A stretch of DNA of 53,233 nt from WS-11 sp964405235 (GTDB taxonomy: Bacteria; Eisenbacteria; RBG-16-71-46), in the NCBI GenBank assembly GCA_964405235.1, contig CAYONG010000132.1, forward strand, positions 1 to 53,233. The letters run 5' to 3'. The translations under genes and the position numbers were made by a program. This document shows, one piece after another, positions 38,853 to 47,743 of the stretch (the stretch's first letter is position 1; the number at the start of each line of letters is the position of its first letter). Below the pieces are notes generated by a model that worked only from the letters and a program-made list of their open reading frames with translations, was not told the DNA's origin and did no database searches.

Positions 38853-40604
38853 ATGAGCAGTCTTCCTGCGAACCTGGCTGAGAGGAAGCGCCTTGGAGCC
38901 TGGTACACCCCGCAAGCAATCGTTGGCCCATTAGTTCGATGGGCCATCAGGCCTGGCGACACGTCCGTCCTTGACCCCGCCGTTGGCGATGGGGGGTTCC
39001 TCGTCAATGCGGCAGCCCGACTAGCGTCCCTCAACCTTGCTCCCCATACCTGGCGACTGATTGGCTTTGACGTCAACCCGCTCGCCGTCGCCGCCACGAC
39101 GGCCGCACTCGCTCGCCAGTTTCGGTGCGATACCGCTCAGGGAATCCGTGTGAGCGACTTCTTCGAGGTTGACCCCCCAGGCAGCCCATCGCCAGCAGGG
39201 GGGCTCGTGGATGCCGTCGTGGGCAACCCGCCTTACATCCGCTTTCAGTCCTTCGCGGGCGAGAACCGGGCCCGGGCGTTGCGTCGTGCCAGGGACTTGG
39301 GCGTGCGGTTGACCCGGTTGTCGTCGTCCTGGGCGCCATTCGTCATCCACGCGACCGCCTTCGTCCGCCCGGGCGGGCGGCTGGCACTGGTCCTGCCGGA
39401 AGAGCTGATTCACGCGTCCTATGCGGAGGAAGTCCGCGCGTTCCTCCGGAGATCATTTGAGACCACTTCACTGATCAGCTTCGAACGCCATCTCTTCCCC
39501 GATTCCCAAGAACGAATTCTCTTACTGCTGAGCGAAGGCAAAGGCGTTCAACCTGGTGGCGAACTGCGACTTGTGGCGATTCGCCATCCCGACGGCATCA
39601 CCAGTCTCGAAGCCATCATCAAGGACGCGGAGGTCTACCGCGCAGGCGACGAACCAGATAAGTGGGAGCCGGGCTTTCACGATGCTCCCAGCCGGGATCT
39701 CGCGTTCCTTGAGGCGCGGAAAGCGTTTGTCCCGCTGTCTACTGTCGGCAAGGCCGGCATCGGCTACGTTAGCGGCGCTAATGAGTACTTCGTCCTCACG
39801 CCGATGGACGCGGAGCGCCACCGGTTTCCCTTGCGGTTGCTGAAACCCACCGTGTCGGCAGCGCGACACATAGGAGGGGCGATCCTGAGTCGCCGCGACA
39901 TGGATCAGCTGTCGCGTCGGGGTGAGCACTGCCTGTTGTGGGATGGCGGTGGAGCTCACCTTCGAAGCGTCGCAGCGTACGTAGGCGAGGGCGAGCGGCG
40001 AGAAATCCACAAACGATACAAGTGTCGAGTGCGTAGCCCGTGGTATCGCGTGCCCGGGGTTAAAGTCCCGCACGCGTTTCTCACTTACATGTCAGATGTC
40101 TTCCCACGGCTAGTCATCAATCGCACGCGCGCCACCTGTAGCAATACCCTGCTCGCTGTCAACCTGGATGGAATCCCTGCTGCCATCAGGCCCGCATTTG
40201 TCGCGTCGTTCTACAACTCCGCCACCATGCTTTCTGCGGAGCGCGTCGGCCGGCGCTACGGCGGTGGCGTGCTCAAGCTCGAACCCTCCGAGGCGGATCG
40301 CCTGCTGGTGCCCGGGCTATCGCTGATTGCCCAGAATCCGGGGCTCGGAGCGGCACTGTCGCAAATCGATTCCCTGCTCCGTGGCCGGCGTTTCGACGAG
40401 GCCTTGGCACTTGGAGATTCAGCCATTCTGGAAGGTGTCTGCGGACTGCCGAACGACCAGGTGTCTCGACTTCGGCAAGCAGTTCGAATTCGTCGCGCCG
40501 CGCGAGAGAGCGAGGCCACGGCCATGCGTCGCTGTTCGGTGCCGGAGACGGGAGAGTTGTTCAACCAGCCCGCGGCGACCCCCGATCGTGCCTCGCAAGC
40601 CTAG
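38853..40604 (+). CDS. N6-adenine DNA methyltransferase (type II restriction-modification)
   Basis: A 583-residue enzyme. The N-terminus R-L-G-A-W-Y-T-P resembles Eco57I/HsdM-like methylases. Motif I is D-P-A-V-G-D-G-G-F-L (41-50), followed by F-D-V-N-P, and the catalytic N-P-P-Y is at 125-128. The ~350 residues after the catalytic core would be the target-recognition region. Base composition is visibly lower in GC than mfd or the efflux operon, with more AT-ending codons, which suggests horizontal transfer. It overlaps the next gene by 17 bases. GGAG lies ten bases before ATG 38853; upstream in-frame ATGs add only Arg-rich, non-family sequence. Confidence 0.87.
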   Translation: MSSLPANLAERKRLGAWYTPQAIVGPLVRWAIRPGDTSVLDPAVGDGGFLVNAAARLASLNLAPHTWRLIGFDVNPLAVAATTAALARQFRCDTAQGIRVSDFFEVDPPGSPSPAGGLVDAVVGNPPYIRFQSFAGENRARALRRARDLGVRLTRLSSSWAPFVIHATAFVRPGGRLALVLPEELIHASYAEEVRAFLRRSFETTSLISFERHLFPDSQERILLLLSEGKGVQPGGELRLVAIRHPDGITSLEAIIKDAEVYRAGDEPDKWEPGFHDAPSRDLAFLEARKAFVPLSTVGKAGIGYVSGANEYFVLTPMDAERHRFPLRLLKPTVSAARHIGGAILSRRDMDQLSRRGEHCLLWDGGGAHLRSVAAYVGEGERREIHKRYKCRVRSPWYRVPGVKVPHAFLTYMSDVFPRLVINRTRATCSNTLLAVNLDGIPAAIRPAFVASFYNSATMLSAERVGRRYGGGVLKLEPSEADRLLVPGLSLIAQNPGLGAALSQIDSLLRGRRFDEALALGDSAILEGVCGLPNDQVSRLRQAVRIRRAARESEATAMRRCSVPETGELFNQPAATPDRASQA

Positions 40605-41355
40605 CAAACAGGTTCAGAAGAGTCCTGGGTGCCTTCCGCTCCGTGAACTTCTTGCGGAGGTCGAAAGCGCGGGTTGGACGCGATGGCAACAGGCGCAACA
40701 GTCGTTTCTGAGCGCCATGTGGCGGTTCGACGAGAATTTCGCCGCTGGCCACGCGACCCAGGGCGACAACCAGAACGGTAAGGGCGACTCCTTCGGTGAT
40801 TTCATTTGCGGGCTACTCGAGCGTTGTTCAGGGAAGAACCTGAACTATCGTCCGTCCGTTCCAGGGCGCATCTTCCGGAGCCACGCATTGGACGCCGCAT
40901 ACCCCGCGTCTGGAGTAGTCGAAGTCTTCATTGAGACCAAGACGGCAGGAGCGCCCAAGTCTCCGAGGAATCCGAGGCAGCGAAACCCGCTCGGCCGCGC
41001 GGGCAGCTCAGACCTCGACAAGCGGGTCAAGGAAGCGGGCCTGAAGACCATCGATCTCAAGGCTGAATGGGCCCGAAACGAAGGGGCGGGAAGTGGACCG
41101 GCCGGGGACCTCATTGCCTGGCTCAGGCGGGCCAAGCCATCATGCCACATCCTCTTCGCTGTTCGCGTTGTGGATTCGAATGATCTCCGTCAGACCATCA
41201 AGAAGGCCCAGTCGGCCGCACAGTTGATGGATGGCTGTGGGCTCTTTTGCTATCAGCCGGCGGGCCGCGCATACGAACCACTCGAGGTACCCCTCGAGCT
41301 GGAGATGGACCGGGCAGTGACCAGAATTTGCGAACAGCTTCGCGCATTGCCTTGA
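40588..41355 (+). CDS. putative PD-(D/E)xK restriction endonuclease partner
   Basis: A 255-residue protein starting at GTG inside the methyltransferase gene. I do not recognise a named family, but the centre has a PD-(D/E)xK-like pattern: D102 (A-L-D-A-A-Y-P), then V-E-V-F-I-E116-T-K118. It is followed by a conserved-looking N-P-L-G-R-x-G-S-x-D-L-D-K-R-V-K-E segment and I-D-L-K-A-E. Position directly after an N6-adenine methylase, on the same strand and with the same low GC, makes a cognate restriction nuclease the best guess. There is no signal peptide or membrane segment. The target site is unknown. Confidence 0.7.
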   Translation: MPRKPSKQVQKSPGCLPLRELLAEVESAGWTRWQQAQQSFLSAMWRFDENFAAGHATQGDNQNGKGDSFGDFICGLLERCSGKNLNYRPSVPGRIFRSHALDAAYPASGVVEVFIETKTAGAPKSPRNPRQRNPLGRAGSSDLDKRVKEAGLKTIDLKAEWARNEGAGSGPAGDLIAWLRRAKPSCHILFAVRVVDSNDLRQTIKKAQSAAQLMDGCGLFCYQPAGRAYEPLEVPLELEMDRAVTRICEQLRALP

Positions 41356-41443
41356 CGGCCGGTCCTCCCGTGCCCCGGGCCGCCACGCGGTCGTCGGCCG
41401 CGGATTCGGCGCGCTGGTAGCGACTTCCGCAAGCGCGGCAATT

Positions 41444-41474
41444 GAGTTTTCTAAAGCGACACTTTAGAATTCTC
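41444..41474. promoter_or_regulatory. AT-rich hairpin at the right edge of the restriction-modification cassette
   Basis: TTCTAAAG and CTTTAGAA face each other across CGACA, and GAG/CTC flanks extend the arms to 13 with two mismatches. It is the most AT-rich patch in the region and lies 88 bases after the nuclease stop. It could be a terminator for the cassette, an operator, or an insertion-site relic. There is no clean T-tract. Confidence 0.45.
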
Positions 41475-41610
41475 ACTTGCCCGTCAACGGCTGATTCGCC
41501 CCCCGACGCCCGCCCCGCTCGCCAGCGCCCTCGGGTTGCGACCCTCCGAGCGGTGCTCTAAGGTGTTCGGCCGTCTTGTGCTCGTCAGACATTTCATGAA
41601 AGGTGCTCCC

Positions 41611-43332
41611 GTGACGTCTCCCTTTCCGCACCCCGCCGGCCGCCGCCCTGCTGCCGTGACCGACCTGGCCCCGGCAGTTCTCGCCTGTCTGCTGTGCGGC
41701 TGCTCCACCGATCCCGGCGTGCTCGCCCGCGTGAACCGGCAGCCCATTACGCTCGCCCAGTTCAACGAGGCGGCGCGAGGCAATCTGCAACAGCTTGCGG
41801 GGCCGCCCGACAGCGCGAAGGCGCGGCTGCTCAAGGATCTGGTGGATCGCGAGCTGCTGGTGCAGGGCGCGCTCGGCCAGCGCCTCGACCAGACGCCTGA
41901 GTTCCAGGCCTACCGCCGCACGCTCGAGGGGCAGGTGCTGCGCGAGGCGCTCTATCAGCGCCTGCTCGGTGGCCCGTTCCCGGTGAGCGATGCCGAGATT
42001 CGGACGCTCTACGACCGCCGCGCGACGGCAACCCGGGCGCGGCTGATCTACGCCTTCGACGAGACGCTCGCCCGCGAGGCGGCGAAGGACCTCGATCGCG
42101 GGGAGGATTTCGCCGTCGTGGCTGACCGCTACAACCAACCCGGCATGGTGCCGCCGGGGGGCGACATCGGCTTCCTCCAGCCCGGCACAATGCTCGCGTC
42201 CCTGGATGACATCTTGCGCACCTCCGCGCCCGGCAAGGTGGTCGGTCCGATCTCTGCCGGGACGGAAGGCTGGTTCATCTTGCGGGTCGAGGAGCGGCGG
42301 CCGCAGCCCCAGCCGCCGTTCGAGGAGGGCCGCGCTCAGCTGGGCGAGATGCTGCGCCAGCGCAAGCAGCGTCTCGCGGTCGCGCGCGTGATCGAGCAGC
42401 TCCGCGTGGAACACCAGGTGGTGGTGGCGCAGGGCGCGTCGCAGCTCCTGTCCGGCAAACTCCGCCCGGTCCCCGGGGACAGCAGGGTGCCGCAGACGCC
42501 ACCACCGCCGAGCCCCCAGGACCGGCAGCTCGTGCTCGCGCGACACCAGGGCGGCACCTACACCCTCGGCGAGGCTTACGACGATCTCATGAGCGGCGGG
42601 GCCGGCCGCCTCGATTTCGCGATGCTCCCGTCGGTCGAGCGATGGATCCAGTCGCAGACGATCGAGCGCGCGGCGCTGGTCGAGGCGCATCGGCGCCGGC
42701 TCGCCGACGAGCCTGATGTGAAGCGCAGGATGCGTGAGCGCCTGAACAACTATCTACTCGACGGCTACTATCAGGCTCAGGTCCTCGGTCGGATTCGGAT
42801 CGGCCCCGAGGACTTCCGCGCCGCCTACGAGCGCTATCGACCGTCGCTCGTCCGCTTGCAGAGCGCGCGCGTGCTCTCGGTGTCGGTGGGGGATTCGGCC
42901 ACGGCCGCGGCGCTGGCCGCGCAGGCCGGCCAGGCGTCGAGCCTGCGCGAGGCGGCCGCCACCGCTGCCGTCGGCGGACGGGTGAGCGAGGAGACCCTCA
43001 AGTTCCCGGCCGAATCTCCCCTCTGGACCCAGTTCGAGAATCACCTCGCAACCATGAGCCCGGGCGCGATCGCGGGCCCGTTCCCGATCGCGGGCCGGTG
43101 GCTGATCTTCCAGCTGCGCGAGAAGCTGCAGGACGCGCCGTCGTTCGAAAACCTGCCGGCCGCGATGGTCGGACAGCTCCAGGGCGTGGCCACCGAGATG
43201 AAGCGCGAAGCCCGCCTGCTGGTGCTGACCGACTCGCTGCGCCAGACGTTTCCGGTCACCCTCCACACCGACCGCCTGCGCCGGTTACCCTGGCCGCCGG
43301 CCCCGGCCGGAAACACCCCCGCGGGGAGCTAG
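41611..43332 (+). CDS. lipoprotein with two parvulin (PpiC/SurA)-like domains
   Basis: A 573-residue envelope protein. GTG 41611 follows AAAGG by seven bases and is preferred to ATG 41596. The N-terminus has a lipobox (C-L-L-C-G-C) and then a SurA-like helical domain (V-N-R-Q-P-I-T-L-A-Q-F-N-E). The first parvulin-type region (~130-250) includes G-G-D-I-G-F-L and the closing G-K-V-V-G-P-I-S ... W-F-I-L-R-V-E. A second, more degenerate copy (~420-550) repeats the helical lead and ends G-A-I-A-G-P-F-P-I-x-G-R-W-L-I-F-Q-L. It probably folds or isomerises envelope proteins. Its stop abuts the MacA-like start, so it leads the efflux operon. Confidence 0.8.
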   Translation: MTSPFPHPAGRRPAAVTDLAPAVLACLLCGCSTDPGVLARVNRQPITLAQFNEAARGNLQQLAGPPDSAKARLLKDLVDRELLVQGALGQRLDQTPEFQAYRRTLEGQVLREALYQRLLGGPFPVSDAEIRTLYDRRATATRARLIYAFDETLAREAAKDLDRGEDFAVVADRYNQPGMVPPGGDIGFLQPGTMLASLDDILRTSAPGKVVGPISAGTEGWFILRVEERRPQPQPPFEEGRAQLGEMLRQRKQRLAVARVIEQLRVEHQVVVAQGASQLLSGKLRPVPGDSRVPQTPPPPSPQDRQLVLARHQGGTYTLGEAYDDLMSGGAGRLDFAMLPSVERWIQSQTIERAALVEAHRRRLADEPDVKRRMRERLNNYLLDGYYQAQVLGRIRIGPEDFRAAYERYRPSLVRLQSARVLSVSVGDSATAAALAAQAGQASSLREAAATAAVGGRVSEETLKFPAESPLWTQFENHLATMSPGAIAGPFPIAGRWLIFQLREKLQDAPSFENLPAAMVGQLQGVATEMKREARLLVLTDSLRQTFPVTLHTDRLRRLPWPPAPAGNTPAGS

Positions 43333-44511
43333 GTGCGCCTGCGCGCGCGCTGGTGGGTGATCGCCGCCGGGCTGCTCGTGCTGGTGTTCGTTCTGCGCGC
43401 GACCGCGTGCCGGCCGCGCCCGATCGAGGTCGAGGTCGTAAAGGTCGTGCGGGGACCGGTCGAGGACGCGGTCACCAACAGCCAGGCCGGCACGGTCAAG
43501 GCGCGGCTGCGCGCACGGGTGGGCGCCGAGCGCGCCGGCCGGGTGGCCGCCATTCCCCACCGCGAAGGCTCGCGCGCCCGCCGCGGCGAGACGTTGCTGC
43601 TGCTCGACCCGTCGACCGCCGAGACCCAACTCGAGGTGGCGAAGCGCGACCTCGAGGCCGCGAGCGCGGCCGCAGGGGCGGCCCGGGCCGCGGCGACGCT
43701 GGCGCGCCAGCAGCACGAGCGCACCGCCTCGCTCTTCAAGTCGGGGCTGGTCTCACAGGGCGAGATGGACCTCTCGAAGTCGCGTCTCGAGAGCGCCGAG
43801 GCCGAGTTGAGCGGCGCCCAGGCCCGGGACCAGCGTGCCCGCTCGGCGATCCGGCTGGCGCAGGACGAGCTCGATCATATGCGGGTGCTGGCGCCCTTCG
43901 ACGGCATCGTCAGCCAGCGCATGGTCGAGGTCGGCGAGCCGGTGGTGCCCGGTCAGCCGGTGCTGGAGGTGGTGAGCCTGGACCGTCTTTTCGTCAGCGC
44001 CCCGCTGGACGAGATCGACATCGGCCGGGTGCGTGAGCGGCTGCCCGCGCGTGTCACGCTCGACCCTTATCGCGGCCGCGTCTGGCAGGGCGTGGTCACC
44101 CGGGTCTCGCCGGTCGTCAACGACATCCGCGAGCAGAACCGCACGCTCGAGGTCGAGGTGGAGATGATGCCAGACCCCACCGCGCCGATGCCAAAGCCGG
44201 GCACATCGGCCGACGTCGAGATCATCCTCGACAAGCGCGACGGCGTCATGCGCGTGCCGACCAACGCGGTCATCGAAGGCAAGCAGGTACTCCTGCTCGA
44301 GAACGGCATGGCGGTCTCCCGCCAGGTGAAGACCGGGCTCAGGAACTGGGACTGGACTGAGATCACCGACGGCCTGAGCGAGGGCGCGGCGGTGATCACC
44401 AGCCTCGAGAAGCAGGGCGTGAAGGCCGGGGCTCGCGTGGTCGCCCGGGTGTCCGGAGGCGCCACGCCCGACAGCGCCGCCGCAAAGCGCGCGGCGGCTT
44501 CGACGCCGTGA
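43333..44511 (+). CDS. MacA-like periplasmic adaptor (membrane fusion protein)
   Basis: A 392-residue adaptor starting at GTG directly after the previous stop. An N-terminal membrane anchor (~8-24) is followed by the two lipoyl halves (R-V-G-A-E-R-A-G-R-V ... R-V-L-A-P-F-D-G-I-V) with a coiled-coil between (~95-180). Beta-barrel and membrane-proximal domains follow (V-I-E-G-K-Q-V-L-L). It should link an inner-membrane ABC transporter to an outer-membrane channel. The channel gene is not in the window. The final GTGA overlaps the ATPase gene, so the operon is translationally coupled. Confidence 0.9.
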   Translation: MRLRARWWVIAAGLLVLVFVLRATACRPRPIEVEVVKVVRGPVEDAVTNSQAGTVKARLRARVGAERAGRVAAIPHREGSRARRGETLLLLDPSTAETQLEVAKRDLEAASAAAGAARAAATLARQQHERTASLFKSGLVSQGEMDLSKSRLESAEAELSGAQARDQRARSAIRLAQDELDHMRVLAPFDGIVSQRMVEVGEPVVPGQPVLEVVSLDRLFVSAPLDEIDIGRVRERLPARVTLDPYRGRVWQGVVTRVSPVVNDIREQNRTLEVEVEMMPDPTAPMPKPGTSADVEIILDKRDGVMRVPTNAVIEGKQVLLLENGMAVSRQVKTGLRNWDWTEITDGLSEGAAVITSLEKQGVKAGARVVARVSGGATPDSAAAKRAAASTP

Positions 44512-45206
44512 ACGGGACACCGCGGGCCGAGGGTGAAGCCATCATCCGGCTCGACCACGTCTCGCGGGTCTACCAGGTCGGCGAGTCGGAGGTGCGCGCT
44601 CTCGACGACGTCTCGCTCACCATCGCCCGCGGCGAGTTCGCCGCCATCATGGGTCCCTCGGGCTCGGGCAAGTCGACGATGTTGAACGTGCTCGGCTGCC
44701 TCGACACCCCCACCTCCGGCAGCTACGTGCTGGACGGCGAGGCGGTCGAGAAGCTCTCCGATGACCAGCTCGCCGAGGTGCGGCAGCGGAAGATCGGATT
44801 CATCTTCCAGTCCTACCATCTCGTCGGCCGCATGACCGCGGCGCGCAACGTGGAGCTCCCGCTCATCTTTGCGGGTGTCGAGCCGCGGGTGCGGCACGAG
44901 AGGGTGACCGCGGCGCTCGAGTCGGTCGGGCTCGCGCGCCGCATGAGACATAGGCCAGACCAGCTCTCGGGCGGCGAGCGACAGCGCGTGGCGATCGCCC
45001 GCGCCATGGTGATGGAGCCCCGCATCCTCCTCGCCGACGAGCCGACCGGGAACCTCGATACGAGATCCGGCGAGGAGATCGTCGCCTTGATCGAGCGGTT
45101 GAACGCCGCCGGCCTCACGCTGGTGCTGGTGACCCACGATCCACATGTCGCCGCACACGCCCGGCGCGTGTTGCGCATGCGCGACGGCCAGATCGTCCAG
45201 GAGTGA
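44508..45206 (+). CDS. MacB/LolD-type ABC transporter ATPase
   Basis: A 232-residue ATPase. Walker A G-P-S-G-S-G-K-S-T is near 48, signature L-S-G-G-E-R-Q-R-V-A-I-A-R-A near 155, and Walker B I-L-L-A-D-E-P-T-G-N-L-D near 175; the switch His is in V-T-H-D-P. In MacB this domain is fused to the permease; here it is separate. It overlaps the adaptor gene and is followed four bases later by the first permease. Confidence 0.94.
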   Translation: MNGTPRAEGEAIIRLDHVSRVYQVGESEVRALDDVSLTIARGEFAAIMGPSGSGKSTMLNVLGCLDTPTSGSYVLDGEAVEKLSDDQLAEVRQRKIGFIFQSYHLVGRMTAARNVELPLIFAGVEPRVRHERVTAALESVGLARRMRHRPDQLSGGERQRVAIARAMVMEPRILLADEPTGNLDTRSGEEIVALIERLNAAGLTLVLVTHDPHVAAHARRVLRMRDGQIVQE

Positions 45207-45210
45207 CGAC

Positions 45211-46419
45211 ATGAAACGCCGGGACTTGATCGCGCTGGCCCAGGAGACGCTCACGCTCCATCGCCTGCGCACCGGACTCACGCTCTCGGCGATCGCGATC
45301 GGCGTCACTGCGGTCCTGTTGCTCACGGCGCTCGGAGATGCCGCCAAGGGCTACGTCGTCAATGAGTTTGCGGGGGTCGGCACCAACCTGGTGATCGTCG
45401 TCCCCGGCAAAGTCGAAACTTCGGGCGGGATGCCGGCCTTCGGCGGCTCGACCCGCGACCTGACGCTCGAAGACTGCGATGCCGTCGCCCGCCAGTCGGC
45501 GGCGGTGCGCAAGGTGGCGCCGTTCTCGCTGGGCACCGGGTCGATCGAGTATGAGGAGCGCAGTCGCGACGTGCGCGTCATCGGCAGCACCGCCCCGTTC
45601 CTCGACGTGCGCAAACTCTCCATCTCCGCCGGCCGTTTCCTGCCGCCCGGCGATCCGCGGCAGGGCGACCGGGTCGTAGTGCTGGGACAGAAGGTGGCGC
45701 GCGAGCTGTTCCAGGGCGAGAATCCGCTCGGGCGGTTGGTGCGCATCGCCCAGTGGCGGTTCAGGGTCATCGGCGTCCTCGGGCCCAAAGGATCATCTCT
45801 CAGCATCGACTACGACGACCTGGTCATCGTCCCGGTCTCGGTGGGGCTCAGGATGTTCAACCAGACCGGGCTGTTCCGCATCATGGTCGAGGCGGCATCC
45901 CCCGAAGCGGTGCCGGTCGCGCTCGAGCAGGTCAAGGCGGTGCTCATCGCGCGGCACGACGACGACGAGGACTTCATCCTCATCACCCAGGACGCCATGC
46001 TCAAGACATTCAGCGCGGTGATCGACGCGCTCACCGCGGGCCTCGCCGGCATCGCCGCCATCTCGCTGGCGGTGGCGGGCATCGGCATCATGAACGTCAT
46101 GCTGGTCTCGGTCTCGGAGCGCACCGGCGAGGTGGGCCTGCTCAAGGCGCTCGGCGCCCGGCGCCGGCAGATTCTCGACGTGTTCCTGGTCGAGGCCGTG
46201 ATGCTCTCGACCGCGGGCGCCGTGGTCGGCGTGTTGGTCGGCGTGGCCGTCATCCTGATCGCCGCCCGCATCTGGCCTTTCATCCCGCTCCACCCGAGCC
46301 CCGGCTGGATCGCGTTGGTCATGGCCCTGGCGCTCGGGGCCGGCGTGTCGTTCGGTCTCATGCCGGCCCGGCGCGCGGCGCGACTCGATGCCGCCGATGC
46401 CCTGCGCGGGAGGCATTGA
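45211..46419 (+). CDS. MacB/FtsX-type ABC permease (first copy)
   Basis: A 402-residue permease with the FtsX/MacB layout: one N-terminal helix (~25-45), a large periplasmic MacB_PCD domain (~50-260), and three C-terminal helices. R-T-G-L-T-L-S-A-I-A-I-G-V, G-T-N-L-V, and G-E-V-G-L-L-K-A-L-G-A-R-R are family motifs; the end is A-R-L-D-A-A-D-A-L-R. Substrates of this class include lipoproteins, peptides and drugs. It is paralogous to the next gene along its full length, so the transporter may be a heterodimer. Confidence 0.92.
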   Translation: MKRRDLIALAQETLTLHRLRTGLTLSAIAIGVTAVLLLTALGDAAKGYVVNEFAGVGTNLVIVVPGKVETSGGMPAFGGSTRDLTLEDCDAVARQSAAVRKVAPFSLGTGSIEYEERSRDVRVIGSTAPFLDVRKLSISAGRFLPPGDPRQGDRVVVLGQKVARELFQGENPLGRLVRIAQWRFRVIGVLGPKGSSLSIDYDDLVIVPVSVGLRMFNQTGLFRIMVEAASPEAVPVALEQVKAVLIARHDDDEDFILITQDAMLKTFSAVIDALTAGLAGIAAISLAVAGIGIMNVMLVSVSERTGEVGLLKALGARRRQILDVFLVEAVMLSTAGAVVGVLVGVAVILIAARIWPFIPLHPSPGWIALVMALALGAGVSFGLMPARRAARLDAADALRGRH

Positions 46420-46462
46420 TGACCGCGCCACCGGTCCGATCCGCCGCCTGGAGGCCCGCCAA

Positions 46463-47665
46463 ATGAAGTTCGGCGATCTCTTGGGGCTCACGCTCGAAGC
46501 CCTGCGTTCGCATCGCCTGCGCTACGGGCTCTCCGCACTCGCCATCACGGTGGGCGTCGCTGCGGTGGTGCTGCTCTCCTCGCTGGGCGAGGGGATGCGG
46601 CACTTCATCGTGGGGCAGATGAGCCAGTTCGGCACCAACCTGGTCGGCATCTACCCTGGGAAGATCGAGACCTCCGGCATGCCGGCGCTGCTCGGCGGAA
46701 GCGCCCGGCGGCTGACGCTCGACGACGCGCGCGTGCTGAGCCGCCTGCCCGGCGTCACCGGCACGGTGCCCACCGCGTACGGCTCGGGGGTGGTCAAGTT
46801 CGGCAACCGCAGCCGTCGCTGCTACGTCTACGGCGTCACTGCCGACGTGCCGCAGACCTGGTCTATGGATGTCGCGGTCGGCGAGTTTCTGCCGCAGATG
46901 GATTTCGACCGCGGCTCGCCGGTGGTGGTGATCGGGCCGCGCCTCAAACGCGAGCTGTTCGGCGACCTCAACCCACTCGGGCAGATCCTTCGCATCGCCG
47001 AGACCCGCTTTCGCGTGATCGGGGTGATGGAGCAGAAGGGCCAGTTCCTCGGCTTCGACCTGGACGACGCTGCTTACATTCCGGTGGCGAACGCGATGCA
47101 ACTCTTCAATCGTCCCGAGTTGGACGAGATCGACCTGCTCGCCGCGTCGGCCGACGCCATCGACCCGGTGGTCGAGCGCGCCACCGCGCTCCTCAAGGAG
47201 CGCCACAACGGTGTGGTCGACTTCACCATCGTCACCCAAAAGGAAGGCCAGGCGATGGTGGACCGCATCGTCTCGGTGGTGAGCGGCGTGGTGACCGGCA
47301 TCGCGGCGATCAGCCTGCTGGTGGGCGCGATCGGCATCCTGACCATCATGTGGATCGTGGTGCAGGAACGGGTCGGCGAGATCGGCCTGGCCAAGGCGAT
47401 CGGCGCCACCCGCGGCCAGATCCTCCTGTGGTACCTGTTCGAGTCCGCCGTGACCGCTCTGGTGGGAGGCGTGGCGGGCCTGCTCATCGGGGTCGGCGGC
47501 GCCTGGCTGCTCTCGGCCACCGTGCCCGGCATCGAATCGCTCACCTCACCGCTCATCGTGGTCGAGGCGATCGTGATGGCGCTGGTGGTGGGCGTCGGTG
47601 CCGGCGTGGCGCCCGCCCTGAAGGCGGCGAGCATGGATCCAGTCGAGGCGCTGCGGGGGGAATAG
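46463..47665 (+). CDS. MacB/FtsX-type ABC permease (second copy)
   Basis: A 400-residue permease that aligns with the previous one: R-L-R-Y-G-L-S-A-L-A-I-T-V-G-V, G-T-N-L-V, P-G-K-I-E-T-S-G, the P-L-G-Q-I-L-R-I strand, and three C-terminal helices ending V-E-A-L-R-G-E. GGAGG lies eight bases before ATG 46463. With one ATPase gene and two permease genes, the pump is probably an ATPase dimer on a permease heterodimer. It is the last gene of the operon that starts at 41611. Confidence 0.92.
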   Translation: MKFGDLLGLTLEALRSHRLRYGLSALAITVGVAAVVLLSSLGEGMRHFIVGQMSQFGTNLVGIYPGKIETSGMPALLGGSARRLTLDDARVLSRLPGVTGTVPTAYGSGVVKFGNRSRRCYVYGVTADVPQTWSMDVAVGEFLPQMDFDRGSPVVVIGPRLKRELFGDLNPLGQILRIAETRFRVIGVMEQKGQFLGFDLDDAAYIPVANAMQLFNRPELDEIDLLAASADAIDPVVERATALLKERHNGVVDFTIVTQKEGQAMVDRIVSVVSGVVTGIAAISLLVGAIGILTIMWIVVQERVGEIGLAKAIGATRGQILLWYLFESAVTALVGGVAGLLIGVGGAWLLSATVPGIESLTSPLIVVEAIVMALVVGVGAGVAPALKAASMDPVEALRGE

Positions 47666-47743
47666 CGGGGGGATCATCCCTGTGGCGCCCGCGCCGCGAT
47701 CCGGCGCATTGCGACCCAGCCGGTCGCGGAAGGAGGTGGACGG

